Of a DNA stretch of 24,101 bases, positions 1 to 9,448 are shown piece by piece. Positions within the stretch are counted from its first letter, which is position 1. Every line of letters starts with the position of its first letter. The translations under genes and the position numbers were made by a program. Below the pieces are notes generated by a model that was not told where the DNA came from, did not search any database, and saw only the letters and a program-made list of their open reading frames with translations. This stretch comes from Scytalidium lignicola. Its lineage: Eukaryota; Ascomycota; Leotiomycetes. The stretch lies in assembly GCA_002812745.2 (NCBI GenBank), contig NCSJ02000483.1, positions 1 through 24,101 of the forward strand, given 5' to 3'.

Positions 1-138
1 CCCCCCAACGCTTTCCACCTGGGGGCGCCGCGGCTGTTCAGGGTCTGCGCTGTGATTGGCTGCTCCAACCTCCAGTCCCCAATCGCGAATTCTGACGCTC
101 TTGGAGAAAGCTCGAGGAAGGAGAACGAGCACGCTGTG

Positions 139-392
139 GTACGGTGGTACACTGGCACAACTGGTACACTGGTAGGAACGCAGGACGGCACGATTGACCC
201 CCCCTAGGGCTGTCTGCTGTCATGCGTCGACAGAAGGTCCCGCGGTTGCATGTGAAAGAGGAAAGCTGCGCGTGTGGCTGTGTGTGTGTGTGCGAGGACC
301 AGGAAGTGAGGACGTGGTACCTGGAAACACACAGCGCACAGCACATACGGACAGGTACCGGTCCTGTACCGCATTGTACTCCCGTACAGTAC
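139..392. repeat. Cluster of GTAC tetramers
   Basis: GTAC starts at 139, 147, 164, 317, 355, 366, 376, 384 and 389, so nine copies in 254 bases where about one is expected. An 11-base direct repeat, TGGTACACTGG, is at 145-155 and 162-172. The last five copies lie 5 to 11 bases apart and end in GTACAGTAC. Function unknown. Confidence 0.6.
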
Positions 393-1200
393 AACGACCC
401 CCGGTGAGAGAGATCAGATAACGTTAATTTCGTTGTGGTCACGAGAAGACGCGGCCTGCAGCCCCCCAAGCATGTGTTGGAGTTGCGGGCTGCCAGCGGC
501 TCGTCCTGCTTCCACCTCATGCAATCATCACAGCAAGTTGTCTCGATTATGCCCCCCCCCCGTAGGGTGAAACAGGAGAAATGGCCTGTTGTTCCATCCA
601 GGGGGAAAGAGGAAGGTGCCAGCATGGAGCAACAAAATAGCAATAGCATATAGCAATTGGAGTAGATGCCGATGTTGAAGCTTACAGTCCAAAAGTGGAA
701 GTCGAGGCAGTCTGGCCAATGTCAGAATCAGAGCACTACAGCTTCAAATCACCCGAGCCCTCCCTCCCAGCTGCGTCCTCTACCAGAAGCCATTGGCCGG
801 GGACTGACTTACAGTTCTTATTAGACTACCGCAAGGACAAACTCGGGGGGCCCGAAAACGGTCAACACTTTGTCCTATCCTTACCTAATCCGATCGTTCT
901 CGGTCTGGTTCAGGCAAGCCGGTAGCTTATTTGCTGCTGTCTATCATTTTTTCCCGTTCTTCTTGTGTAATTAATGCTGGTCGCCGCCCTTTTAGGTGCA
1001 ATAAGTATTATCGTTGTAGTGCATGTGCAGGTGGGCAGAACCAGACAGAAGTGGCTGGCGGACAATGAATTTTTCTTTATTCTCGCTCTAATTAGTTCTC
1101 TGGCTCTAATTTGTGCCGAGCTAATTCATTCCAGCGCTAAACGAGGTAGCTTTGCCCCCCCTTGACTCCCTGGCTCACCTTGGTCCCAAGTACCAGCAAG

Positions 1201-1201
1201 N
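1201..1201. other. Ambiguous base before an A6 run
   Basis: A single N is immediately followed by six A residues. It is one of four such positions in the window (also 4411, 16017 and 23651). The pattern suggests an unresolved homopolymer length, not a true unknown base. Confidence 0.7.
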
Positions 1202-1282
1202 AAAAAACTGAGCAAGAAAAAAAAAGATAGTCCAGACACCGGACCGCAATCACAAGAGAGAGACAAGGCGGTGGGCGTTAGT

Positions 1283-1295
1283 GTGTACAGTACAC
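1283..1295. repeat. 13-bp palindrome GTGTAC-A-GTACAC
   Basis: This is a perfect inverted repeat of 6-base arms around one A, upstream of the FAD2 pyrimidine tract. Its core TACAGTAC also occurs near 386 and 4045. It could be a protein-binding site or simply a common genomic word. Confidence 0.45.
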
Positions 1296-1359
1296 GGGGC
1301 CTGAGGCCCTTGCGTGGCTCGTTGTTTAAAAAGTATTAAGCTAGCAGTGCTGGCCTCAA

Positions 1360-1492
1360 CTCTCTCCCTCTCCCTTCCCCTTCCTCATCCGCCCTCCTCC
1401 TTACACAATCCCTCGTTGTAGATACTCTCCCTCTCTCTCCCTTATCCTCACCCTCACTCTCACCTTTCCCTCTTCTCTCTCCCGGGGGTCGC
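1360..1492 (+). promoter_or_regulatory. CT-rich core promoter tract of FAD2
   Basis: About 130 bases are made almost wholly of C and T on the coding strand, ending near CCCGGGGG. Tracts like this lie just upstream of or around transcription starts of strongly expressed filamentous-fungal genes. An AT-rich stretch (TTTAAAAAG, about 1325) precedes it and a second one (ATAATAATTTT, about 1541) follows. No ATG occurs between 1068 and 1841, which fits a long untranslated leader. The exact start site cannot be read from sequence. Confidence 0.55.
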
Positions 1493-1841
1493 ATCGTGCG
1501 GTTCAGTCTTGGTTAGATTAGAGGAACTGCAGTCAGCTTTATAATAATTTTTTTTGTTTTGGGGTGTTCCAAGAAAAATTATTGCAGGGTTGTTGGTCGG
1601 AGAAAACCATCGTTGGACTCAACAAAAACCAAAAAATAGAAAGCCTACGATAATCGAGACAAAAAACGATCCTCGACCAAATTCACTACGCTGAAAACCT
1701 GTCAATCACGCGTCTGCTGCGAATTCAATTGATCGGTTCTCACCTGCGAAAGGCAACAAAAGTTCAATTTCGCAAATTGAACAGCAAAAGCAACTTTACT
1801 TAACCTCCCCCGTTTAATTGCTGCCACGGATATCTACAAAC

Positions 1842-3380
1842 ATGCCTTCTACTACTACAGCTCTTCCTCCACGCGAGATCCTTCGCAGGACCGTCACCTC
1901 TACTACCAATGACTCCTCACCTTCAACCGCCGCTGCCTCTCCCCGCGACACCCCGCGTCACTCGCCCTCCACCTCCTCGCTCTCCTCCATGGCTTCGTCC
2001 GTGGAATTCTCCAAGGAGGAGCGTTGGGGCAAGCTGATCGACACCTACGGCAATGAGTTCGAGGTCCCCGACTTCACCATTTCTGACATCCGCAATGCCA
2101 TTCCTAAGCACTGCTTCGAGCGTTCCGGCCTGCGAGGGTTGGCATATGTACTCCGTGATGTGGCCTACTTGGCTTCCACTTTTGCCCTCTTCTATAACTT
2201 CTGCACGCCAGAGTACGTTCCCTCGGCTGCGGCCCGTGGAGTTCTCTGGTTCGTATACGCCTTCGTTCAGGGTCTCTTTGGCACCGGTGTCTGGGTCCTG
2301 GCACATGAGTGTGGTCATCAAGCCTTCTCTACCTCCAAAGTCCTTAACGATACCGTTGGTCTCGTCTGCCACTCCTCGCTCTTGGTCCCGTACTTCTCCT
2401 GGAAGATCTCCCACGGCAAGCACCACAAGGCCACCGGCAATATGGAACGGGACATGGTCTTCGTTCCAAAGACCCGTGCACAGTATGCCAGCCGCATTGG
2501 CAAGGCTATCCACGAGTTGAATGAATTGACCGAGGAGACACCTATTGCCACACTACTTCACTCTATCGGACAGCAGTTGTTCGGATGGCAAATGTACCTC
2601 TTCGCCAACGTCACTGGACACAATCACCACGAAGGCCAGCGTGAGGGCCGAGGAAAGGGGAAGCAGAATGGTCTGCTATACGGTGTCAACCATTTCAACC
2701 CCAACAGCCCTCTATACGAGGCCAAGGACGCCAAATGGATCCTTGTCAGCGACATCGCTCTCGCGATCGTCATTACTATCCTCTTCAAGCTCTGCCAGAC
2801 CTTTGGACTCGCAAACATGGCTGTTTGGTACTTTGCTCCTTATTTCTGGATCAACCACTGGCTAGGTATGTCTCCATTTTTTCCCTCCCTAAATTCTGAA
2901 CCCAAAATCAGCGCGTGTTACAAAAGAGAATCCATGCTAACAAATTTTTCTTATCCTGCAGTTGCTATCACCTACCTCCAACACACCGACCCAACTCTCC
3001 CCCACTACACTTCCAGCAGCTGGAACTACGTCCGTGGCGCTGCCGCAACCATCGACCGTGAATTCGGCTTCATTGGCCGCTCTCTTTTCCACGGCATCAT
3101 CGAGACCCACGTGCTCCACCACTACGTCTCCAGCATCCCCTTCTACAATGCCGACGAAGCCAGCGATGCCATCAAACCCGTCATGGGCAAACACTACCGC
3201 TCCGACACCGAAGGTGGCCCATGGGGCTTCATCAGCGCTCTATGGAAGAGTGCTCGATGGTGCCAATGGGTTGAGGAGAGTGAGGGTGCGCAAGGCGAGG
3301 GCAAGGGCGTCTACTTCTTCCGCAACAGGAACGGGCTAGGCGTCAAGCCTCTTGTGCTCAAGCCTATTGCTGAACAGTAG
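1842..3380 (+). CDS. FAD2: Delta-12 fatty acid (oleate) desaturase, ER membrane
   Basis: Converts oleoyl to linoleoyl chains on ER phospholipids, using cytochrome b5 and O2. Two exons, 1842-2865 and 2962-3380; the 96-nt intron (GTATGT donor, GCTAAC branch, CTGCAG acceptor) interrupts WL|VAITYLQHTDP. The spliced protein is 480 aa, the usual fungal FAD2 length. The three di-iron histidine boxes are visible: HECGH (155-159), HGKHH (191-195) and HVLHH (about 391-395). Hydrophobic spans flank them, and the C-terminal motif GVYFFRNRNGLG is family-typical. The second box has Gly where related enzymes usually have Ser. The start is the ATG at 1842 (ACAAACATGCC, good context); the frame opens 24 bases earlier only through a TTG. 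The first ~60 residues are Ser/Thr/Pro-rich and probably disordered. A delta-12/omega-3 bifunctional enzyme is possible, but the overall match is to delta-12. Confidence 0.95.
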   Translation: MPSTTTALPPREILRRTVTSTTNDSSPSTAAASPRDTPRHSPSTSSLSSMASSVEFSKEERWGKLIDTYGNEFEVPDFTISDIRNAIPKHCFERSGLRGLAYVLRDVAYLASTFALFYNFCTPEYVPSAAARGVLWFVYAFVQGLFGTGVWVLAHECGHQAFSTSKVLNDTVGLVCHSSLLVPYFSWKISHGKHHKATGNMERDMVFVPKTRAQYASRIGKAIHELNELTEETPIATLLHSIGQQLFGWQMYLFANVTGHNHHEGQREGRGKGKQNGLLYGVNHFNPNSPLYEAKDAKWILVSDIALAIVITILFKLCQTFGLANMAVWYFAPYFWINHWLGMSPFFPSLNSEPKISACYKRESMLTNFSYPAVAITYLQHTDPTLPHYTSSSWNYVRGAAATIDREFGFIGRSLFHGIIETHVLHHYVSSIPFYNADEASDAIKPVMGKHYRSDTEGGPWGFISALWKSARWCQWVEESEGAQGEGKGVYFFRNRNGLGVKPLVLKPIAEQ

Positions 3381-3510
3381 AATTAGAAGAATATCAAAAA
3401 AACAAATGAAATGAATGAAACGAAACAAAGAAAAAGAAAGAATTTGAAATATAAGAGAAAGAAGAAAAAAAGAGTTCTTACCTAGAAGATTTTTTGGTTC
3501 TCCCTGTTTT

Positions 3511-3540
3511 TGCTGGTGCTGGTGCTGGTGCTGGTGGTGC
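3511..3540. repeat. Hexanucleotide microsatellite (TGCTGG)n
   Basis: About four tandem TGCTGG/GTGCTG units lie in the presumed FAD2 3' UTR. A second simple repeat rich in CATCAT/CATCGT follows at about 3697-3722. Probably length-polymorphic. Confidence 0.7.
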
Positions 3541-4047
3541 TTCTTCCCATCTTCCATCTCCTCTCCTCTCTATCTGCTCTCTCCGGATCGAAGGGATCTT
3601 GCCTTTGCCTATCGAGCCGAACAACCCGGAAACCCCGGACTGTGTCTGAATTCTTTTAATACGTTATTTGTTCTGATCATCTCAGGCCTACCTGGCATCA
3701 TCATCCTCATCATCGTCATCGCTTGATTCTTGGCCCTTTCTACGTGTGTGTGCGCCTGTATGTGTCTTGTATATATACGTGATGAAGAACGATTGGGACG
3801 AACGAATGAAATCCAGAAGGAAAAGAAAAAGAAAAAATTAAAGTGAAAACAATAGGAAATGAATTGGGAAATTATTGCCTAGCCTCGACTTTTCTTTCTT
3901 TTCCTCAAATAAACCCTCCCAGTGTAATTCTCTGGGGTGTCGGCGTGTTTATATTGTTTATTATTGTTGTTTTTTGTTTATGCGAGAATATCAAGAGAGC
4001 GGAGATTAAGAGGGGAAAATAGGCGGGGTAAACGAACGTTACATACA

Positions 4048-4061
4048 GTACTATATAGTAC
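4048..4061. repeat. Perfect 14-bp palindrome GTACTATATAGTAC
   Basis: Self-complementary over all 14 bases and preceded by TACA, so that it also contains TACAGTAC. It lies in the spacer between two convergent genes. Function unknown. Confidence 0.5.
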
Positions 4062-4410
4062 GGACGACCCCTCAGACTTCGGAGCTTTTATATTTATTTG
4101 TCCGAGGCACACGAAGGAAAACAAACCGTCTTGGGAAGAAATTTTTTGTTTTTTCTGTGCTTTAAATCTCTCTATAGACTAGAATAGTTAGAAAAACTAT
4201 GTCTGCTTTAGAACGTGGATTGGTGGATGATAGGTACTGGATTTTTTTATAAATTTTTATAAATTTTTTACAATTGACATCTTGGAAGAAGAGGAGAGAA
4301 GTAGATGAGTTTATAGAAGAGAATTTTGAATTTTTAACATCTCATCTGTTCAAATATATATATATGGTTTTGTAATGTGAAGGAGGTAGCTGGCCGATCC
4401 GGGCGAGCCG

Positions 4411-4411
4411 N
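4411..4411. other. Ambiguous base before a T6 run
   Basis: A single N is immediately followed by six T residues, in non-coding sequence. Confidence 0.7.
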
Positions 4412-4945
4412 TTTTTTGTAATGATAGGTACTTGGGATATAAGTATGACAAAAATATAAGTAGGTAGCTAGCTGGGTTGATAAATAGCGTAAATGGAACT
4501 CTATATATCCCGTTACATATACCGTATATGTATGTATATATATTATCTAGCCAGCCAATTCTTCTCCTCTCCCTCCATTCAGACTTCAGCTGTTGTTCTT
4601 CACATGCATAGTCATATCTTCTTCCTCTTTTCGTTATAATGGATGACAATCCTTCCTCCCTACCAATATCCAATGCTGCACTTCGTCCGTCGTAAAGGAG
4701 AGTATATATATCTCCATAGCTCAACATTTTGGAGTAGTATACTATCTGTCAATCCGATGTATCCGGTATTTCCTTTTGATCTCATTTACCCTTCTAAAAG
4801 AGCCTAGTAGGTAAAAGGCGCAGTTGCCTTTCCAGGGTACAATTACATTATCTTATTTTTGCCTGTATAGACTTGCCTTCCACTATCCTGTTATCCGGAT
4901 GAAGAGCTGCGGTGGAGGTTTCTTCATTAAAGCTTTATTATCCTT

Positions 4946-7617
4946 TCAGCGTTTGTAGCGAGGTAGGACATCTCTATTGTGCGCTGGATGACCTCCGTCC
5001 GAAGCCGAAGGCTGTGCATCGGCATGCGCATGTCCAGGTCCATACCCCTCATCCTCTGTCAAAAATGGTGCTGAAGGTTCAAAACGTCCGTGACTAGGAT
5101 TGACACTACCCTCGGCCTCAGGGAATTCAAGTGGGACACTTGCCTCAGCTAGGAGGCGCTGACGCTCCAGCTCCTGTTTGTCATCGGTTGGACGGGCTCC
5201 CGTTGGAGTCAGGTCTTCGAGGGTTGGAGCGGTAGGTGTAATGGTCTCGTGAGGAGACAGGGCGGTTGAGATGGCTGGTGGGCGACTTGGATTGATAGAT
5301 GTTGTAAATGCAGGCTCCGCTGATGAAATGTCATCAGCATTGTAAATGTCATCGGTGGACTCTTCTAATGAGACACTCGGTGCCGATGATATAAATGCAG
5401 GGTGCGACGAAGATGCCTGACCACCTTCTTGAGGAGGTTGACTTGGAAGAAGCCTCTCTTCCGCTCGACGTATTCTCTCTTTCTCAGTAAGGCCTTCCTC
5501 TCCTGGAACCTCTGGAGGTGGGATATGTATTTGGGTTTCTGGAGGATGAGAATATTCAGGGTATTGATCGTACTCGAGATGTTGATCGGGGACAGTTCCT
5601 GGAAAGTATTCGTTATATTCCACGTCATATTGGCTATTGTAGTATTGATCTGTATACTGGTCATGTTCAGGATACCCTTCCTCCCCTGTACTTGGAGCCT
5701 CATGGTATTCTGCCGGTATATCGTGTGTGGGAGCTGGACTCGCCGGTGTATCTGGTATTAACTCCGGACTTGGTTTCGTTACCTTCGAACGTTTCCGTGC
5801 ACTGTCGGTTGTGCCAACGATGACTTCGAAAAGACATGCAACAACGCTTTTCTCCCGTCTGATGTGATCAGTATCGACGATGCTTCCACCCCAAGCTGCC
5901 ACCATATTCGTATTCATAGTGACGGTGTTGGAATCTGCTCGGCCAGTTGAAGAGTTTCCATACGTGGATGGGAGAGTCATTGTCCCGACTCGTGGAACAT
6001 GACGCTGTTGACCAGCCAGTCTACCTCCTAGATCTAGTACCACTTCCACATGATATTTGAAGCTGATCATCTCTCCAGGGACCCCTGAGATAGTTGGAAA
6101 CACATCTTCGGGTACCCGAATGGATGCATTCACAACAGCCACGAGAGTATTTGGGTCAACAATGAGTGGAGCAAACGTCTGGGAAAGATCTTTTCGAAAG
6201 AGGCTGCTGGAGCCGGCCGACATCAATGACAAGCCGCCAAGACCCGTTCTGGACTTTGGATAGTAATCTTCGTGTTTCAATCGAGCAGCTTCTTTCCCAG
6301 TAAGATCCGCGAATAGTGATAGTGGTGGTGCGGAGTCGATCCGGCCCTGCCTGTAAAGTGTGATTATTACTCCATGCATGCTTTTGATAACTTTTGTGTG
6401 CTTTATATATATTTTCACCGGGATATTATCCCCTGGCAGACAACCCGATTTGAGTAGTTCAATATTGGCTACGATGGTTTTGTCTGCCACATACTCTCTG
6501 AGCGTGGTCTCTTGGCTACCGATCGTAGACTTCGTCGAATTTGTCATCGGTTCCATTCTGATGCTATGTCCACCAGTGCTGCTACTGACCATGCTATCTG
6601 TACTCGCATCGCTTTGTGCTTCACTCGGTCCTGAGCTTCGTGGAACTGCATTTCCTTCCATCGATCCGGACTGGCTTACAGACTCTTCGCCGAGGATTGA
6701 ACCTGCCCTTCTGCCTTCACTTCCAGAACTCCCATCATTGGTTTCTGCTACAATACTCTTCATACTCTTGAGGGTTTTCCTCCTTCTCCGTTTAGCTATA
6801 GGCTCGAGGGAAATGGTTCTCGCTCGTGGTGGAGGCATAGGTCCAACGTCTACAGTCTCGACAAGTGACACCTTCTGATCGCAAGTCATCGTGGCAGCAA
6901 TGGACGTCGGGCGCGTAATGGTCGCCGTAACGAGGTATGATATTGTACCTCTTTCGAACTATTCCCAATTGTTAGCAAGGAGGGAAAAAATGTTTAAGGC
7001 CAAACCCCAATGACGACAAAAGAATATGGACCCACATCAATACTGGTTGGAATCCCTTTACTAGGAAACTCCAATTCGAAATTAAACTCGTATACTCCAG
7101 GCTCGAGCCGTCCCTCTCCACACAGGGTGACTTCATCCTGGAAGAGAGAGGCATGGCCATTGCCTAGGTACTGTGATCTCCGAGGATTAGCTGAATCTGC
7201 GAAGTTGGGATTCGCAGGCAGAGGGTCGTTGCGGTTGTTCGGGGTTTTAAAGACTCGCACGAATCCATGAAGGCACACTGTAAGATGCGTGATTCGCACC
7301 GGCTTCACGACCGTGAGAACGACGGCTCCCTTAACCACAGCGCCTGGGGAATATTTTCGATACGGATCTTCCAGGCGGACGTGGAAATCCGTAAGGTTCC
7401 GCGACCGCGACCTCAACGGCAACGCAAGTCTCGAGAGCAATGATTGCCCAACAGATGCGATAGACGTCGAGGTCGCAGGTGTGGGTGTTGCACACATGCC
7501 TTTGCTCAGGGCGTTGGTTCGGGTGTCCAGAAGAGAGTGTGCGGTTTGCGCTGCTTGTCTGCCAAGATGGCGAGCCGCGATCGTGAAAGTGCCAAGTACC
7601 GTAGCTATGAGGGACAA
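4946..7617 (-). CDS. Alpha-arrestin, ubiquitin-ligase adaptor-like
   Basis: Two exons on the minus strand, 7617-7036 and 6958-4946, give 864 aa. The 77-nt intron has an unusual donor (GTGGGT) but a clear GCTAAC branch and AATAG acceptor. The join SID|FERGTISY restores the end of the arrestin N domain. An arrestin-N fold spans about residues 70-215. A basic stretch follows, then Ser-rich linker, then arrestin-C (about 345-585). The tail is acidic, Pro- and Tyr-rich and probably disordered. No PPxY is visible, but LPRY lies at residues 859-862, and L/PPxY motifs bind Rsp5-type WW domains. Family knowledge: these adaptors direct ubiquitination and endocytosis of plasma-membrane transporters. It looks closest to the Ecm21/Csr2 (Art2/Art8) group, but I cannot exclude another ART branch, so no symbol is given. 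The start is the first ATG of the open frame; an upstream exon is not excluded. Confidence 0.88.
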
Positions 7618-9448
7618 CCGGGTGTCATACGGTCACACGAGACGGACAAGAGCAGCAGAAAAGCGAGCAGTTACCAAGGTGCTATTTGTCCGGTAGCACC
7701 TTCGCACATCCAAGACGGCTGACTTGAGGATCACCAACTGAAAGCGGGCGTCTGCGATGGTCCTAGGCTTTTTGGGGGGCCAAGGTCCCGCAAAGAGGAG
7801 AGGAGAGGAATGATGCTGTAGCACCGTTCGGGCGTTGTGCAGAGAAGGGCTGAGCCAGGGCCACGCGTTCCCAACTTCTCAAGGACATTCAAGCATTCTT
7901 GCGGGCGGTTACAGCACAACCATCAGGGACGCAAGGCATAGAAATCGAATTGAGCCATGGCCAGGAAAGAAATCTTGAGAAGAGGGGCTGAAAAAAAAAA
8001 GAGGAGGGGAGGGGAGGGGAGGTAAAGAGATGTTTGAGCAGTGTTCGAGAGCACGCGAGTAGTGCCTCAGGAAGTCCAATACGGGTAAAGCAGAAGAGAG
8101 GAGGATCGAATAGCGCAGCCTTAATTATTACCTGTTTTTTTCTCTTTCTCTCTCCCTCTCACTTTCCTTTCCCCCTTCCCGTTAGCCAGCCGATGATGGG
8201 CTGAGGGTGTGTGCAAGATCTCAGCCAACAAAACTTGGGATTCGCAATCAACAGCGGGACTTACCAGACTCCAGCTGCACGACAAAGGCTTCGAGGGCGA
8301 GAAAAGCGGCTGGCCGATCAAGCCGGCGTTGACTTCGACAGCCCATCCGGCAAAAGTACAATTCAGCAATGGGGTTTTGGCAGCGGAGAGTCACTCATGA
8401 TGGTGGGTGCTGGCTGCAAACGAACGTTACAGCAACTACAGAATCGTACAGATGCAGCAGTCATCCGGAAAGGGACATTCATTATTGGCAGATCTACAAG
8501 CTGGAGGCCGTGCCTTTGCCCGGCAGGACACGAGACTGCGCGCGACAGTAACAAGCCTCTTCTGCATGACAAGCCTTTTGCTAGATGCACAGCGCTTCCA
8601 CCATGAGCCCAGGCTCGCGCAAATGGTGTTACCGTTGTGCCGTTCCAGCCTCCAGTGCAAGGCTCGAGACAAGATACCAAGGAGAGCCGACCAGTGGACT
8701 GGGGGGGAAACAAGCAGCGGATCCAGGATCTCGGGTGCATGCCAATGTGGCCCCAAAAAAGAAAGGCAGCGGGTACATTTGGCGGCAACCATGTCCATCT
8801 CAACAGCCTATCTGAGTAGGATCTGAAGACGTAATGCGGGACGCCACGTCAACCCATGAGGATCTCTCTGTCTGGCCCTCGTGCGGCTGGAGCCATCAAT
8901 CGCCGAGGAAGAGGAAGAAGATGATGAAGAAAACACGGAAGAATAAGCGGTTTGGAGGGCAGTCAACGTCGTGCTTGCCGTGCCTGCAAAAGGGTCCCTT
9001 CATGGAAGGGAGCATTGGGATCGCCATCCGGGTCGCCCGGTCATCCCACTTGAAAAGCTTGACCTCCATGTGGCGCCTCGTCCAGCCTGGGGAAAAAAGT
9101 CTGCAGGGGCCTCTTGGGTTTTGGAGCAATGACACTTGCAGACTCTCGGCACCAAGCTTTTTCCCTATGTAACCCTGCACCTGCACCGTAAACCACCATC
9201 GTCACATTTTGAACGACCTTAAGATCCGCAATCCGCGAATTACCAAACGGAAGCGAGAAAAACGAAATCAACTTGAGTGATTAGCAATATTGTGTCCCTA
9301 AAATAAGTAATCTCCTACTGTAATAGCTGGCTTATTAATTTGCCCACAGAAAATACTGTAGCAATAGTGGCGAGGTTGTGCCTCAATAGTCGAAGACCCA
9401 AATTTCTCCCACGTCTCCTGTTGGTACACCGTAAGTAGCATCCATGTA
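7618..9448. other. Long non-coding region upstream of the arrestin gene
   Basis: This 1.8 kb stretch lies between the arrestin start (left) and the MND1 stop (right). It contains a purine-rich tract with AGGGG motifs (7983-8021), which is CT-rich on the arrestin coding strand, and a CT-rich tract on the plus strand (8132-8180). From about 8200 to 9180 it looks more GC-rich than the flanks and carries many overlapping frames of 60-146 codons on both strands. None starts well or matches a family I know. It may hold a long promoter, a non-coding transcript or a decayed gene. Confidence 0.5.
7983..8019 (-). promoter_or_regulatory. STRE-like AGGGG/CCCCT cluster upstream of arrestin
   Basis: AGGGG occurs at 7983, 8005, 8010 and 8015, the last three end to end. 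On the minus strand these are CCCCT, the stress-response element recognised by Msn2/4-type zinc fingers. The cluster is about 370-400 bases upstream of the arrestin ATG. The same G-runs could form a G-quadruplex or simply be a purine tract. Confidence 0.4.

Larger units (their letters stand above)
1..1320. other. Gene-poor region upstream of FAD2
   Basis: I recognise no gene here. The first 650 bases are fairly GC-rich, with a TG microsatellite near 280-292, several poly-C runs and a cluster of GTAC tetramers (139-392). Open frames on both strands translate to low-complexity or cysteine-rich sequence that matches no family I know. A 63-codon frame at 974-1165 contains two hydrophobic stretches but nothing else in its favour. 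The region probably holds distal promoter sequence for FAD2 and perhaps the end of an unseen neighbour to the left. Confidence 0.5.
3381..4945. other. Convergent intergenic spacer, AT-rich
   Basis: This lies between the 3' ends of FAD2 and the arrestin gene and is unusually long (1.56 kb) for a tail-to-tail spacer here. It holds the FAD2 3' UTR with two simple repeats, poly-A and poly-T runs, a duplicated TTTTTATAAA motif (about 4243-4270), TA dinucleotide runs (4352-4365 and 4531-4540), an inverted repeat ACATATA/TATATGT (about 4515-4531) and one N (4411). The open frames here are short and AT-driven, and I recognise none. Confidence 0.6.

Noticed and set aside
38..649. 203-codon cysteine-rich frame on the minus strand with a Leu-rich start, like a small secreted protein
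   Set aside because: It runs through a TG microsatellite, poly-C tracts and the GTAC cluster, has only a weak signal-peptide-like start, and shows no family motif or regular Cys spacing. It is better explained as a chance open frame in GC-rich DNA.
974..1165. 63-codon frame with two hydrophobic stretches, a possible small membrane peptide
   Set aside because: Short, no recognised homologue, and in the FAD2 upstream region; hydrophobic runs arise easily in T-rich sequence.
1923..2513. 196-codon frame antisense to FAD2
   Set aside because: It mirrors the codon bias of the real gene on the other strand and has no family features of its own.
8211..8826. Overlapping frames of 131 to 146 codons on both strands as a new gene
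   Set aside because: At least the 131-codon plus-strand frame begins with GTG instead of ATG. None has a domain, and no splice signals I could find join them into a longer protein. Kept only as an open question about the region.
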